Shown: positions 16,294 to 25,451, numbered from the stretch's first letter. The stretch: DNA of 64,000 nucleotides from Bacteroidales bacterium 6E (GCA_001270045.2 DF970690.1:637944-701943), one strand, 5' to 3'. A program made the numbers and translations. Notes: generated by a model not told the origin, from the letters alone.

Positions 16294-16321
16294 GAATAGA
16301 AAACGATTTTTTTGGTTTCGG

Positions 16322-17377
16322 TTATTGATTCATCATGGGTGGGTGGAAGTTGAACTCACTGAATTTCTTTCGTTTTTTCAGATAGAAGTTAAACACCATG
16401 CTTCCGCGGTAAATTTCGGGATGCCTGTTTTTGGTCACCTTGGCCAACAGGGTTTTTCGTTTTTTGAGGAACTTTCCCAGGTTGCGGTAGAGCTCGACAT
16501 GGGCCTTGAAAACGGCACCAAAGGCCTGGTATTCACCCGAGACCACAAAACGGATGGCTGCAACGCCGTCGAGAACCATTCGTATGAAAAGGATGGGAAA
16601 CAGCCGGTTGGCCGGCAGGTTCTTGATCAGCATCCAAAGGTTGTTCCTGAAGTTGAGGAACACTTTTCTCGGGCTTTGGTAGGAGAGGGTGGCCCCGCCC
16701 AGGTGGTAAACCCTGCTCTCGGGCACGAATCCGATTTCCCAGCCTTGGTTCCGCAGTCTCCAGCAGAGGTCTATCTCCTCCATGTGGGCGAAGAAATCGT
16801 CATCGAATCCTCCGGCTTCCCTGAACACCTTGGCCTTGATCACCAAACAGGCACCCGTAGCCCAAAGGATGGATGCCGGCTGGTCATACTGGCCGTTGTC
16901 GGTTTCGGTCTCATTCAGGATGCGCCCCCTGCAGAAGGGGTAGCCGAGATAGTCGATGTATCCACCGGCTGCCCCGGCATATTCGAATTGCTCCTTGTGG
17001 TGGTAGCTCAATATTTTGGGTTGCACGGCTGCCAGCCGTGGATTTTCGACGAAACGCATTACGCAGGGCTCGAGCCAGTTTTCGGTCACTTCCACGTCTG
17101 AGTTGATCAAAACGAAGATGTCGGCATCGGTGATCTTCTCCAGGGCCAGATTGTAACCTTTCGAGAAGCCGTAATTGCCGCCGTTCTGAATGATTTTTAC
17201 CGTGGGGAAATGTTCTGCGAGGTATTCGACAGAGCCGTCGGTCGAGCCATTGTCGGCCACATAGATGTCCACCCCGTCCGATTCGGTATATCTAAGCACC
17301 GATGGCAGGAATTCAGAAAAGAGATTTCTGCCATTCCAGTTCAGGATAACCAATGCAATCCGGGGTGTCTTTGTCAT
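16322..17377 (-). CDS. Family 2 glycosyltransferase
   Basis: A 351-residue GT-A fold glycosyltransferase of the rhamnosyltransferase-like type. Visible are VILNWNG at the N-terminus, VADNGSTDGS, NYGFSKGYNLAL, the INSDVEV metal-binding segment (the DxD equivalent) near residue 93, and the acceptor-side HMEEIDLCWRLRNQGW near 215. A C-terminal region with a hydrophobic stretch (NRLFPILFIRMVLDGVAAI) probably associates with the membrane. It transfers a sugar from an NDP-sugar to an unknown acceptor. The unknown helical protein is 9 bases upstream and the CBM9 protein is downstream. Confidence 0.9.
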   Translation of the reverse strand: MTKTPRIALVILNWNGRNLFSEFLPSVLRYTESDGVDIYVADNGSTDGSVEYLAEHFPTVKIIQNGGNYGFSKGYNLALEKITDADIFVLINSDVEVTENWLEPCVMRFVENPRLAAVQPKILSYHHKEQFEYAGAAGGYIDYLGYPFCRGRILNETETDNGQYDQPASILWATGACLVIKAKVFREAGGFDDDFFAHMEEIDLCWRLRNQGWEIGFVPESRVYHLGGATLSYQSPRKVFLNFRNNLWMLIKNLPANRLFPILFIRMVLDGVAAIRFVVSGEYQAFGAVFKAHVELYRNLGKFLKKRKTLLAKVTKNRHPEIYRGSMVFNFYLKKRKKFSEFNFHPPMMNQ

Positions 17378-17386
17378 GTGTCTGAT

Positions 17387-17857
17387 TTATGCAAGGAGCA
17401 ACCGGGCCAGCATTCGCGACAGGTTTTCCTTTTCGAGTGTTTCCAGGATATCCGCCAGGCGCTCGGGCCTGTCAGACGCTTCCGAGTTTTTGATGGTTTC
17501 AATTTCTTTTATCTGCCGGCCGGTCAGCTCTTCGCGCAGAAGCTCCATGAGCTTGTCCGCTTCGGGTTGCTCATCGGGCAATCCCATTTTCTCGATCTCC
17601 TCGATGGTCGCTTGCAGGATGCTGCGTGCCTGAAACTTCACCGGGTCTTTCGACTGTCCGGCACCGGTGGTGTCGCGCAGGCTCCAGCTCGAGTAATCGT
17701 AGTGAAGGTCACGGATCAGCCTGACCTTGGTGCTTTCTTTTCCGAAGATTCTTTCCAGAAAAATGACAGTCTGGTTTTTCCAGGCTTCCAGATCAAACCG
17801 GGGTTCATTCAACCGTTCGATCTGCTCTTTCAATAAGGCAATTTCCCTGTCGGCCAT
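17387..17857 (-). CDS. Helical protein of unknown function
   Basis: 156 residues without signal peptide or membrane segment; predicted almost entirely helical and acidic. The middle contains YDYSSWSLRDTTG, followed by repeated leucine/glutamate helices such as ADKLMELLREEL. I recall similar helical segments at the N-termini of unrelated bacterial proteins of unknown function, but I cannot name a family. It is translationally close to the GT2 gene (9-base gap), so the two probably share a transcript. Confidence 0.6.
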   Translation of the reverse strand: MADREIALLKEQIERLNEPRFDLEAWKNQTVIFLERIFGKESTKVRLIRDLHYDYSSWSLRDTTGAGQSKDPVKFQARSILQATIEEIEKMGLPDEQPEADKLMELLREELTGRQIKEIETIKNSEASDRPERLADILETLEKENLSRMLARLLLA

Positions 17858-17951
17858 GATGATGAAAGTTTATGCGTGCAAGTTACGATTAAACCGTCAT
17901 TCCACCAAGTTGGAACCGGCTGTTTTCGGGTGTTTCCTATACTTCTGTCTG

Positions 17952-18749
17952 CTATCTTTTTCCCAGGTGCCGGTTCACGGTTTCCGAGAATTCGGGAAAG
18001 AACGCGGTGCTGGACGCGATGATCTCACCACCGAACAGCCATTTGTCACCACGGTTGAAGTCGGTCACGATGCCTCCGGCCTGCCTGACGACCAAAGCTC
18101 CGGCTGCCACATCCCAGGCATGGAGGGCGTGTTCGAAGAAGCCGTCGAACCGTCCGGCGGCCACATAGCAGAGATCGACCGCCGCGGAGCCCATCCTCCG
18201 CAGTCCACGGGTGGTCCGCATCAGCTGGCGCAATACCTCTATGTAGTCTTCCAGCCTGTCGAAATCGTAATAGGGAAATCCGGTGCCGATCAGGGCATCT
18301 TCCGGTTTCGAGGCGGTGCCGACATTGATGGGATGGCCATTCAGCAGGGCCGGGCCTCCTTTCCAGGCGGTAAACATCTCGTTGAGCCCCATTTCATAGA
18401 CCACGCCCACCACGGGATTGTTCTTTTCGACCAGCGCGATGCTCACCGAACTGGGGAAGATGCCGTGTATGTAGTTGGTGGTGCCGTCGAGCGGGTCAAT
18501 GATCCAGATCAGCTCCTCTCCCGAGGCACCCGCTGTTCCCTCTTCAGTAACGAATCCGGCTTCGGGAAGCAATTCCTTCAGGGCATCCACGATCATCTTT
18601 TCGGAGGTTTTGTCGACATACGTGACAAAGCTGGCGGTGCTTTTGGTCTCTACGTCGGAGGCCTTGATCTTTTTACGCTCTTCGGTGATAAAAGCGCCTG
18701 CCCGGCGGGCGATGCGCTCCACCTGCAGGCATAGGTTCTGGTAGTCCAT
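17952..18749 (-). CDS. suhB: Inositol monophosphatase family protein
   Basis: A 265-residue Mg-dependent sugar phosphatase (IMPase/FBPase/CysQ fold). The three metal motifs are present: the Glu in VTEEGTAG (near 67), IDPLDGTTNY (near 86), and AWDVAAGALVVRQAGG (near 215). Family members hydrolyse inositol-1-phosphate, other sugar phosphates or PAP; the exact substrate is not fixed by sequence and the gene symbol is by family resemblance. It follows xseB by 22 bases in the minus-strand operon. Confidence 0.9.
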   Translation of the reverse strand: MDYQNLCLQVERIARRAGAFITEERKKIKASDVETKSTASFVTYVDKTSEKMIVDALKELLPEAGFVTEEGTAGASGEELIWIIDPLDGTTNYIHGIFPSSVSIALVEKNNPVVGVVYEMGLNEMFTAWKGGPALLNGHPINVGTASKPEDALIGTGFPYYDFDRLEDYIEVLRQLMRTTRGLRRMGSAAVDLCYVAAGRFDGFFEHALHAWDVAAGALVVRQAGGIVTDFNRGDKWLFGGEIIASSTAFFPEFSETVNRHLGKR

Positions 18750-18771
18750 TTCGTATGGTGTCAGGGAGGCG

Positions 18772-18975
18772 CTAGTCCTCCATCTCGTTTAATATTTTTT
18801 CCACTTCCTCGTTGGTTTTCTGCAGTTTGTCCTTGCAGAATTTCAGCAGGAAAGACACCCGCTTGACCTTTTCGGCGAGTTCGTCGATGTCGAGTTCATT
18901 CCCTTCAATCTTTTCGAGGATTTCCTCGATTTCCTCCAGGGCTTCCTGGTAGGTGAGTTTCTTATTCGTTGCCAT
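18772..18975 (-). CDS. xseB: Exodeoxyribonuclease VII small subunit
   Basis: A 67-residue helical hairpin typical of XseB: LTYQEALEEIEEILEKIEGN, then LDIDELAEKVKRVSFLLKFC and EEVEKILNEME. It binds the long coiled coil of XseA to form exonuclease VII, a single-strand DNA nuclease. I chose ATG 18975 (MATNKKLTY); the frame extends upstream to 19032 but without family-like sequence. The start overlaps the end of xseA by 14 bases, indicating coupled translation. Confidence 0.93.
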   Translation of the reverse strand: MATNKKLTYQEALEEIEEILEKIEGNELDIDELAEKVKRVSFLLKFCKDKLQKTNEEVEKILNEMED

Positions 18976-20422
18976 ATGTGGTGGTTTTGATGATCTTACT
19001 GCTGATTGTGCCGTCGGCAAAGCGGGTCTCAAGGGGTACCGACGGGTCGGCCGTGGCGCTCGATTTCAATATTTTGCCGTTCTGGCTGGTGATGGTGTAT
19101 CCCCGTTTCAGGATATTGTCGGGATTCAGGATGCGCAGCTTTTCTTCGAGGTTCGCGATCCGCAGACTGCCTGAAGCAAGACTGCCCTTTACCTCCCGGC
19201 TGATCCTGGATTCCTTCTGCCGGAGGCTGATGGCGCTTTTCTGGATCTGCATCCCGGTGGCCATCCTTACCTGGTAGGTGAACCTGCGGAGTTCCTCGAA
19301 ACCTCGCTGACGTTGTTTCCCGAGGGTCACTTCCAGCCGGTGACGGGTTTGCTGCAAACGTTGCCTGCGGGCGTAAATCAGGTGGGTTACACCTTGGATG
19401 ACCCGATGGCCGGTTTTCTGGAGGTCGAGACTAAGCCGGTGCATGCGCTCCTGGGTGATGTCGGATATCGCGGAGGCGATTTCCTGTAACCGCTCACGCT
19501 CTGCCTCGAGGGTTTCCCTGACTTTCCTGCCGATCTCCTTCTCCAGTTCCGTGATTTTCTGGAAAAAGGAGAGTGCCCCGGTGATAAAAAACTCGGCGGT
19601 TGCGGTCGGGGTTTTCAGCCGGGTATGGGCCACGAAGTCGACAATGGTGTCATCTTTTTCGTGGCCGATGCCCGTGACGACCGGGAGCGGAAATTGTGCT
19701 ACCGTAAAGGCCAGGTCGAAGTTGTCGAAGCAGCTGAGATCGACCGATGAGCCTCCTCCCCGGATGATGGCCACCGCATCAAACTCTTCCTCTCTCCTGA
19801 ATATCTGGTCCAGGGCCTTCAGGATGCTGGGCACGGCCTCGCTTCCCTGCATGTAGGCCTCAAAAAGCTCATGGGTAAACCTGAAATGGTAGGGGTTGTT
19901 GTCGAGCTGATTCACGAAATCCTGGTATCCGGCAGCGGTTGCCGATGATATGACCGCAATGCGTTGCGGCACCAGGGGCAACGACAGCTCGCGGTTCATG
20001 TCGGCCACGCCTGCTTCCTGCAGTTGCCTAAGGATCTGGTTTCTGCGCCGGGCCAGGTCTCCGAGGGTATAGGTAGGGTCTATGTCCTTGATGTTGAGGC
20101 TCAACCCGTATGCAGGATGGTACTCGACCGACACCTGCACCAGCACCTTGAGCCCTTGCGTGAATTGCTGTCCGGTGACCGACTCGAAATAGGGGCGGAT
20201 CATCCTCCAGCTGTATGACCAGATGGTGGCACGGGCCCTTGCCCTGATGTCGTCGGTGATCTCGTCTTTCTCGATCAGCTCGAGGTAGCAGTGTCCCGAG
20301 CGGTTCTCCTTCATCTCGCTGATTTCGGCGACTACCCAGACGGTCGAGGGGAAGGATTCCTGTATGGCATCCCTGATGCCCTGGCTGAGCTCGAAGAGTG
20401 TCTGGTGTGCGCCGTTGTTCAT
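18962..20422 (-). CDS. xseA: Exodeoxyribonuclease VII large subunit
   Basis: Catalytic subunit of exonuclease VII, 486 residues, slightly longer than usual. The N-terminal OB-fold (about 1-110) includes VWVVAEISEMKENRSGHCYLEL. The nuclease domain (about 130-330) carries IAVISSATAAGYQDF, AIIRGGGSSVDLSCFDN and VTGIGHEKDDTIVDFVAHTRLKTPTA. A long coiled coil follows (about 340-450), then the C-terminal GYTITSQNGKILKS segment. Its ATG overlaps the TGA of the upstream subtilase gene (ATGA), so the two are probably translationally coupled. Confidence 0.96.
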   Translation of the reverse strand: MNNGAHQTLFELSQGIRDAIQESFPSTVWVVAEISEMKENRSGHCYLELIEKDEITDDIRARARATIWSYSWRMIRPYFESVTGQQFTQGLKVLVQVSVEYHPAYGLSLNIKDIDPTYTLGDLARRRNQILRQLQEAGVADMNRELSLPLVPQRIAVISSATAAGYQDFVNQLDNNPYHFRFTHELFEAYMQGSEAVPSILKALDQIFRREEEFDAVAIIRGGGSSVDLSCFDNFDLAFTVAQFPLPVVTGIGHEKDDTIVDFVAHTRLKTPTATAEFFITGALSFFQKITELEKEIGRKVRETLEAERERLQEIASAISDITQERMHRLSLDLQKTGHRVIQGVTHLIYARRQRLQQTRHRLEVTLGKQRQRGFEELRRFTYQVRMATGMQIQKSAISLRQKESRISREVKGSLASGSLRIANLEEKLRILNPDNILKRGYTITSQNGKILKSSATADPSVPLETRFADGTISSKIIKTTTYGNE

Positions 20423-22059
20423 CGTGTCTTGAGTATTTTATGGGTTTCCGTCTGTCCGCCTCCGGTGATACGCATGAAATACATGCCCGGTTGCAATCCT
20501 TGCAGTCCGTATAGCCTGGCCGACATCGTGAAGTCGATCTGGTCACGGTGGACCACCGCCCCCGATGCATGGATGATCTCCACGCTCACGGATTGTGGTG
20601 TATTGTCGGATGATATCAGCGTGATCCTGTCGGTAAACGGGTTGGGGAAGAGGGTCGTTTTTGGTTGGGTGGTTTCTTTGGAGTTGCTGAACTGGTTGAG
20701 CAGCAGGTCGGCCAGACTGAAATCGGGGATGCCATGCCCCAGCAAGGTGTCGGGCCTTAGGTTCTGGCTGGCGGAAATGGTCAGGATCCTCCGGATTTCG
20801 GTGGCGGGAACATCGCGGTGTGCCTGCCAGAAGGCGGCTGTCATCCCGGCCAGCACGGGCGAGGAAAAGGAAGTGCCGTTGCGGTTCACGATATCGCCGT
20901 TGGTATTCTGCACGGCTGTTCCGCTTCCCATGGCTGCAAGATCGGGCTTGACGGGTGTTCTGCCGGGGAATCCGACGGAGCTGAAGCCGGCATAATTCCC
21001 GTTGCGGTCGGTCGCCCCCACGGCAATCACGTCGGTGCCGTCGGCAGGTGCCGAAATATAGCGCCAACTGTTACGGGCATCGTTGCCGGCACTGTTGAAC
21101 ACGAGTATCCCTTTTTGGGCTGCCAGGTTGGCTGCACGGGTGATCCTGAGGGTCTTCCCGTCGAGTTCGGCCCAGGTGTGGTCCATCAGCGAGTCGTCGA
21201 AAGTGGTATATCCCAGCGACGAGTTGATGATGTCGGCTCCCACGCTGTCGGCAAACTCGGCCCCGGCCACCCAGTTGTCCTCTTCCACCTTAAACTCAGT
21301 GGCATCATCCTCGGTGCGGATCAGCCAGAAGGAAGCCTCCGGGGCAGTCCCGATCATTTGTCCGGGCAACCGTGCCCCAATAACCGAAAGTACCATCATG
21401 CCATGGCTGTGCTCGGCGTATATGTTGCTGTCCGGGTTCACGAAATCCCTGGTGCCCAATATTTTTCCCCCGTCGAACAGATGTCGGAGTGACGGGACTT
21501 CATCGGCTTTCTGGTAGCCGGCATCCAGCAGGGCAATGACCATGCCCTCACCGTAATACCCCTGTTCGTGCAGGTGCTGTCCCTGCATCAGCCCTACCTG
21601 GTACACGCTGGCCCCGTACAGGGAGGTGTCAATGTCGTTGCGTACTGCAGGGGTGCCGAATTTGGAGAAGGCGCTTTTGGTGGTGGTGTCGGCTGTCTTG
21701 GTAAGTTCCACCCTGCGCACGAACGGAAAGGCTTTCCACAGTGCCACGTGCCTGGTGTCGGCTGACTTTACCGTGATGCCGTTCATCCACCGGGAGGCAT
21801 GGAGCACTTCGGCCCCTGTGGCTGCAATGGAGTCGATATAGGCACGGTTCACCGGCAGGTCGGTCGGGTCAATGGCAATGCCCTGGGATGCCCTGCGGGC
21901 GATGGCACGTTCCGACAAATATTCACCGGGATTGTCGATGGAATAGGGGGTGTTGTTCTTGTCGGTGAATTCAATCCAGTACCACGATTGCCCATTTGCG
22001 GTAAACAGGCTTCCCCACAGGATGGCGATAAACAGTATGGTTTGTGAATGGATTTTCAT
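20419..22059 (-). CDS. Subtilisin-family (S8) serine protease with T9SS sorting domain
   Basis: A 546-residue secreted protease. A signal peptide (ending LFTANG, about residue 23) and a propeptide-like region (about 25-150) precede the catalytic domain. The triad is visible: Asp in IALLDAGYQ (near 177), His in AEHSHGMMVLS (near 217), and Ser in NGTSFSSPVLAG (near 395), with the oxyanion Asn in FNSAGND. Residues about 465-546 are a T9SS type A domain starting TLFPNPFTDRITL. The substrate is unknown. It opens the minus-strand operon, and its stop overlaps the xseA start. A promoter lies at 22093-22123. Confidence 0.93.
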   Translation of the reverse strand: MKIHSQTILFIAILWGSLFTANGQSWYWIEFTDKNNTPYSIDNPGEYLSERAIARRASQGIAIDPTDLPVNRAYIDSIAATGAEVLHASRWMNGITVKSADTRHVALWKAFPFVRRVELTKTADTTTKSAFSKFGTPAVRNDIDTSLYGASVYQVGLMQGQHLHEQGYYGEGMVIALLDAGYQKADEVPSLRHLFDGGKILGTRDFVNPDSNIYAEHSHGMMVLSVIGARLPGQMIGTAPEASFWLIRTEDDATEFKVEEDNWVAGAEFADSVGADIINSSLGYTTFDDSLMDHTWAELDGKTLRITRAANLAAQKGILVFNSAGNDARNSWRYISAPADGTDVIAVGATDRNGNYAGFSSVGFPGRTPVKPDLAAMGSGTAVQNTNGDIVNRNGTSFSSPVLAGMTAAFWQAHRDVPATEIRRILTISASQNLRPDTLLGHGIPDFSLADLLLNQFSNSKETTQPKTTLFPNPFTDRITLISSDNTPQSVSVEIIHASGAVVHRDQIDFTMSARLYGLQGLQPGMYFMRITGGGQTETHKILKTR

Positions 22060-22092
22060 GCTTTGACGGGCAAATGATCAACCGGCGCTCCT

Positions 22093-22123
22093 GAAATATA
22101 AGTTGTTTTATCCATCATCCCAA
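22093..22123 (-). promoter_or_regulatory. Probable promoter of the subtilase-xseAB operon
   Basis: On the minus strand TTG (22123-22121) is followed by 20 bases and TATATTTC (22100-22093). One base differs from TAnnTTTG and the spacing is one base longer than ideal. The start of transcription would be about 22086, giving a leader of about 27 bases. Confidence 0.5.
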
Positions 22124-22139
22124 GGGTTTTGAAGGGATT

Positions 22140-22940
22140 TTACGGCTGTTTCTGGTTCTTTAGGAGGTATTCGGTCGGGTCGTCCATGTATTTCTCGGGA
22201 TCGAGCAGGATTTTCCCCTGCGATTCCATGGTTTCCAGCATTTTGGTCTCTTCCTGCAGCAACACTTCCGGATTGAGCAGTTCTCCCTCGCGGTATTTCA
22301 GGGTGTATCTCAGCTCGCCGGTTTCGGTGTAATATTTCCATTCGCCGTCGGGCAGCCCGTCTTTGTACCGGGCATCCACCTCCATGGCTCCCGAGGGGTA
22401 GTAGGTGACGCAGAAACCCTGTCGTAGGTCGTAGGCATAGGTGCATTCGAGGAATGGCTCCCCGGTGGGGAAGAAGGCCCGGTAGGGTCCTGTTTTCTGG
22501 TCATGGGCATAGGTGGTTTCCTCGAGCAACTCGCCACCCGGGTAGAAGATCCGGCTTTTCCCGTGGCGCCGGTCGTTCACGAAGGTCTCTTCCGATATTT
22601 TACGGTCTTCCGAATGGAAGCTCCAGGTACCGGTTTTCTTTTCGTCCACATACTTGCCTTCAGCCATCATTTTCCCGTTGGTGTCGTACAAAACGGCGTC
22701 CACGGTATCATTGTCGATACGGTGGTTCAACACTGCCTTCAGGGCTCCGTTGTCGTGGTACCGTCTCCATTCACCCACGGGACGGTTGTCGGCAAACCGG
22801 CCTTCGTACATCAGTCGTCCGTTGGGATATTTTCTCTGCCACAATCCCTGCCTGAGCCCCGATGCGTCGGTCTGGTTCAGGGGTGCCTGCGAAAAGGCGG
22901 CCATGGGTATCAGCAATATCAGTATGATCAGGTATCTCAT
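22140..22940 (-). CDS. MORN/YwqK-like repeat protein, exported
   Basis: 266 residues with a signal peptide (ending MAAFSQ, about residue 18). Seven or eight MORN-type repeats follow, each built around a Y-x-x-G-x-x-x-x-E-x-x-Y/F core: YPNGRLMYEGRF, YHDNGALKAVL, YDTNGKMMAEGKY, FYPGGELLEETTY, FFPTGEPFLECTY, YYPSGAMEVDARY and YTETGELRYTLKY. Databases often label these YwqK-family antitoxin-like, but no toxin gene is nearby, so I would not infer an antitoxin role. The start is ATG 22940 rather than the upstream 22979, because the signal peptide begins there. Confidence 0.82.
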   Translation of the reverse strand: MRYLIILILLIPMAAFSQAPLNQTDASGLRQGLWQRKYPNGRLMYEGRFADNRPVGEWRRYHDNGALKAVLNHRIDNDTVDAVLYDTNGKMMAEGKYVDEKKTGTWSFHSEDRKISEETFVNDRRHGKSRIFYPGGELLEETTYAHDQKTGPYRAFFPTGEPFLECTYAYDLRQGFCVTYYPSGAMEVDARYKDGLPDGEWKYYTETGELRYTLKYREGELLNPEVLLQEETKMLETMESQGKILLDPEKYMDDPTEYLLKNQKQP

Positions 22941-23058
22941 GTTTGTCAAACTCAGTTTTCGGGAATTTATTTTCAACAAAAATACAACAATCTTTATCCA
23001 TCCGTTATAAAGAGTTCACGACGGCAGCCCCATGCGTGTTTTTTGCCGGCCGTTTGCT

Positions 23059-23066
23059 TAACTTTG
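23059..23066 (+). promoter_or_regulatory. Possible -7 promoter element before the VanZ-like gene
   Basis: TAACTTTG matches the Bacteroidota -7 box TAnnTTTG exactly and lies only five bases before the ATG at 23071, so transcription would start at or near the start codon. No good TTTG is found 19 bases upstream, which lowers confidence. Confidence 0.35.
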
Positions 23067-23070
23067 CATC

Positions 23071-23445
23071 ATGAAGATCCTCACATTCTGGAAACCTCTG
23101 CTCTGGCTGGCCATCATCCTGGTGCTCAGCCTGGTACCCGGGAACAAGCTCCCGGGAATCCCTTACATCCCGCATCTCGACAAGATCGTGCATGCGCTGA
23201 TGTATTTCGGTCTGGCAGTCCTGCTGGTCAGGCCCCTGAAAATCCTGCCCATTTCGAGGCCTTACCTTTGGTCGGTCATGATTTGCCTGGTCATCGGGTC
23301 GGCCGTCGAGTATTCGCAGGCCAACCTGACCGTCAATCGCTCGGGAAGTTTCTACGACGAGCTGGCCAATGTCTTCGGGGCCATGATGGGGGTCGCCTTT
23401 TACCACTTGTTTATCCGGAATTTTTATTGGGAAAAGTGGGCCTGA
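23071..23445 (+). CDS. VanZ-like membrane protein
   Basis: 124 residues with four hydrophobic segments, at about 7-22, 40-58, 68-84 and 97-115. The VanZ family signature is present: PYIPHLDKIVHALMYFGLAVL near residue 32 and the late SAVEYSQANLTVNRSGSFYD plus DELANVFGAMMG. VanZ-like proteins are inner-membrane proteins; one founding member confers low-level teicoplanin resistance, but most have no known role. It stands alone, divergent from the MORN gene. Confidence 0.85.
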   Translation: MKILTFWKPLLWLAIILVLSLVPGNKLPGIPYIPHLDKIVHALMYFGLAVLLVRPLKILPISRPYLWSVMICLVIGSAVEYSQANLTVNRSGSFYDELANVFGAMMGVAFYHLFIRNFYWEKWA

Positions 23446-23574
23446 TCCTTCCTTGATTTTCCATCTTCCTTTTGATTTTAATTGCTCTTTTCATTTTGCG
23501 GGGGTTAAATGATGACTTTCTGTTGTTTCCGACGTATAACCTGAAACAAATATATCAACCTAATCCCTCCAAAA

Positions 23575-25017
23575 ATGAAAAGGCATATCCTCCTGCTGCT
23601 AGTCGTGGCCATGCTGGGCTCACCGGCCCTGGCTCAGAATACCCGGGTTAAAAGAGAGAACGCTGCCGATTCCACGGCACGGGCCCGTGTCAGGGTCGAC
23701 CGCGAACCCCGTGATTTCCTGATCCTTTCGCACCGTCACCTCGAATTGTTCGAAGGGGGCGAGGCGGTGCAGTTATCCGTCAGGGCGACGGGCGAAGTTT
23801 CAACGGAAGGAATTACATGGATTTCAAAGAATCCCAACATCGTGTCGGTCGATGCCAGGGGACTGGCCACTCCCTTGCGGTTGGGACGCAGCACCATACA
23901 GGCCAAAGCGGCCGACGGCACCTTATCTGCCCCCTGCGAGGTGACGGTCACACGACCGAATGAGTGGGGAAACACCAACGGGAACGAGTCGCTGGTAATC
24001 CAGGGCAACTGGATCTATTTTTCGAACCGCGCCGATGAGGGCAGGTTGTACCGGGTCGGCATGGACGGCGAAAACCTGGAGCGGCTCTCAATGGATGTCC
24101 CCGGCAATCTCAATGCAACCGGACGATGGCTTTATTACGTGAACGGAAACCAGACAACCGGACAAGGCCTGGTGATGGTCTCGATTGATGGCGCTGACAG
24201 GGTACAGCTCACCCGGAATTCGAATATCCGTTACCTCAGGGTATATAAGGACGGAACCGCCTGGTATCTCGAAAACGCCAATGAAGTTTTCTACCTGGCA
24301 ACCCAGTCGCGATCGCCCATGAGAAGAAAACTGTTTGACGAATCGAAACCTATCTGGTCGGTCCAGGTCAACAACGAATATGTTTTTTATAACCGCAACT
24401 GGGAGGATATCGAACAACCCCGGGGAGGCGGCGGAATGTTTGTCCACAGCATGTGGCGCAACAAGTTGGAAAACTATCTGTCGGTCAACCGCAATACCCG
24501 TGAACTTATCCAGCATCCTTCCAGGAATACGGTCTATTTTTGTGTTTATAAGGTTGACCTGGTGCCTGTGGAGACCTTGCTCGACATATTTTCAAAGTCG
24601 CCAAGCCAGCCCTCCGGTTGGTTCCGCCTGGTTTTGTCCGACGATGAACCTGCCCAACAGCTCAGGGAGGAGGCTTTGCGGAAGGTGGCCACTTCGGGTT
24701 CCTCACAGTCTTCGGCTGCCGACATTTGGATGGAGAGGATGGCCCGTGTGCAGAAGTTCCCGCTTACCGAGGAGGACCGGATCCATTTCATTTCGGGAGC
24801 CTGGATCTATTATTCACGCGGAAACGAATTCCGGAAGATCCACGACGACGGGAAATATGACCAGTCACTCTTCACTTTATCCCCTGGTTTTGGGAATGAG
24901 GTATATCCGGGGAATGGCCAGATCTTCAGGTGGGTCGATGACCAGACCATTGTGCGGACCAAAACGGACGGCCGCGATGAACTGCGGATCGATGTCACTC
25001 CCGGTCGACGGGAATAG
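23575..25017 (+). CDS. Exported Ig-like (BIG2) and DUF5050-like protein
   Basis: 480 residues with a signal peptide (ending SPALAQ, about residue 21). Residues about 48-125 form a bacterial Ig-like group 2 domain, with ISKNPNIVSVDARGLATPLRLG as the characteristic strand. Residues about 130-300 resemble DUF5050-type propeller repeats: NWIYFSNRADEGRLYRVGMDG, WLYYVNGN, YVFYNRN. The C-terminal part repeats the pattern at AWIYYSRGNEFRKIHDDG. There is no T9SS domain, so it may stay in the periplasm. Function unknown. Confidence 0.72.
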   Translation: MKRHILLLLVVAMLGSPALAQNTRVKRENAADSTARARVRVDREPRDFLILSHRHLELFEGGEAVQLSVRATGEVSTEGITWISKNPNIVSVDARGLATPLRLGRSTIQAKAADGTLSAPCEVTVTRPNEWGNTNGNESLVIQGNWIYFSNRADEGRLYRVGMDGENLERLSMDVPGNLNATGRWLYYVNGNQTTGQGLVMVSIDGADRVQLTRNSNIRYLRVYKDGTAWYLENANEVFYLATQSRSPMRRKLFDESKPIWSVQVNNEYVFYNRNWEDIEQPRGGGGMFVHSMWRNKLENYLSVNRNTRELIQHPSRNTVYFCVYKVDLVPVETLLDIFSKSPSQPSGWFRLVLSDDEPAQQLREEALRKVATSGSSQSSAADIWMERMARVQKFPLTEEDRIHFISGAWIYYSRGNEFRKIHDDGKYDQSLFTLSPGFGNEVYPGNGQIFRWVDDQTIVRTKTDGRDELRIDVTPGRRE

Positions 25018-25151
25018 CCAAACTGATGTGTTTCAACCGGGGACTGAGAGCCTCTTCGCCTGAAGGCGGATGCTGGCTTGCCTGCCCGAAGTGGGGTCCG
25101 AAACTTGGAATATTGCATTTGAAATGTTATATTTAATGGATTATAAAAAAT

Positions 25152-25433
25152 ATGATTATGAGCATAAAAGAAAAAGTAAAAAGACAGATTGATGAAATGG
25201 ACGACCAGATCAAGGTTTGGGAGGCCAAAATGGATAGTGCCAAGGCGGAAGCCAAGGCTGAATACAAGGAAAAACTGGCTGTACTCAAGGCCAAACGGAA
25301 TGACGTAAAAGCCCGTTTTGAAGAGCTGGCAGATGCCGCCGAGGATAAATGGGAGGAATCCAAAGATGTCTTCGCTTCTGCTTCCGATTCCTTTAAGGAA
25401 GGATTTAACAAGCTTAAATCGCTGTTCGGTTAA
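25152..25433 (+). CDS. Small coiled-coil protein of unknown function
   Basis: 93 residues, or 91 from the second ATG at 25158. It is strongly charged and predicted to form one long helix or coiled coil (about residues 5-75, rich in K, E, D and A), with FKEGFNKLKSLFG at the end. There is no signal peptide. Proteins of this look are annotated as coiled-coil or stress-related small proteins, but no function is established. A terminator-like hairpin follows at 25452. Confidence 0.65.
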   Translation: MIMSIKEKVKRQIDEMDDQIKVWEAKMDSAKAEAKAEYKEKLAVLKAKRNDVKARFEELADAAEDKWEESKDVFASASDSFKEGFNKLKSLFG

Positions 25434-25451
25434 TCATTTAAAAGGAGATAT

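Noticed and set aside
15052-16299. 415-codon open frame on the plus strand opposite the CBM9-like gene
   Set aside because: Its product has no recognisable domain, while the minus-strand frame has a signal peptide and clear CBM9 motifs. High GC at third positions keeps the opposite frame open.
17727-18734. 335-codon open frame opposite the inositol monophosphatase
   Set aside because: No family features; the minus strand has all three metal motifs of the phosphatase.
22140-22940. Toxin-antitoxin system from the YwqK-like label
   Set aside because: The protein has a signal peptide and MORN-type repeats, and no toxin gene is adjacent.
23071-23445. Glycopeptide-resistance gene from the VanZ resemblance
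   Set aside because: No vanHAX or other van genes nearby; most VanZ-like proteins are unrelated to resistance.
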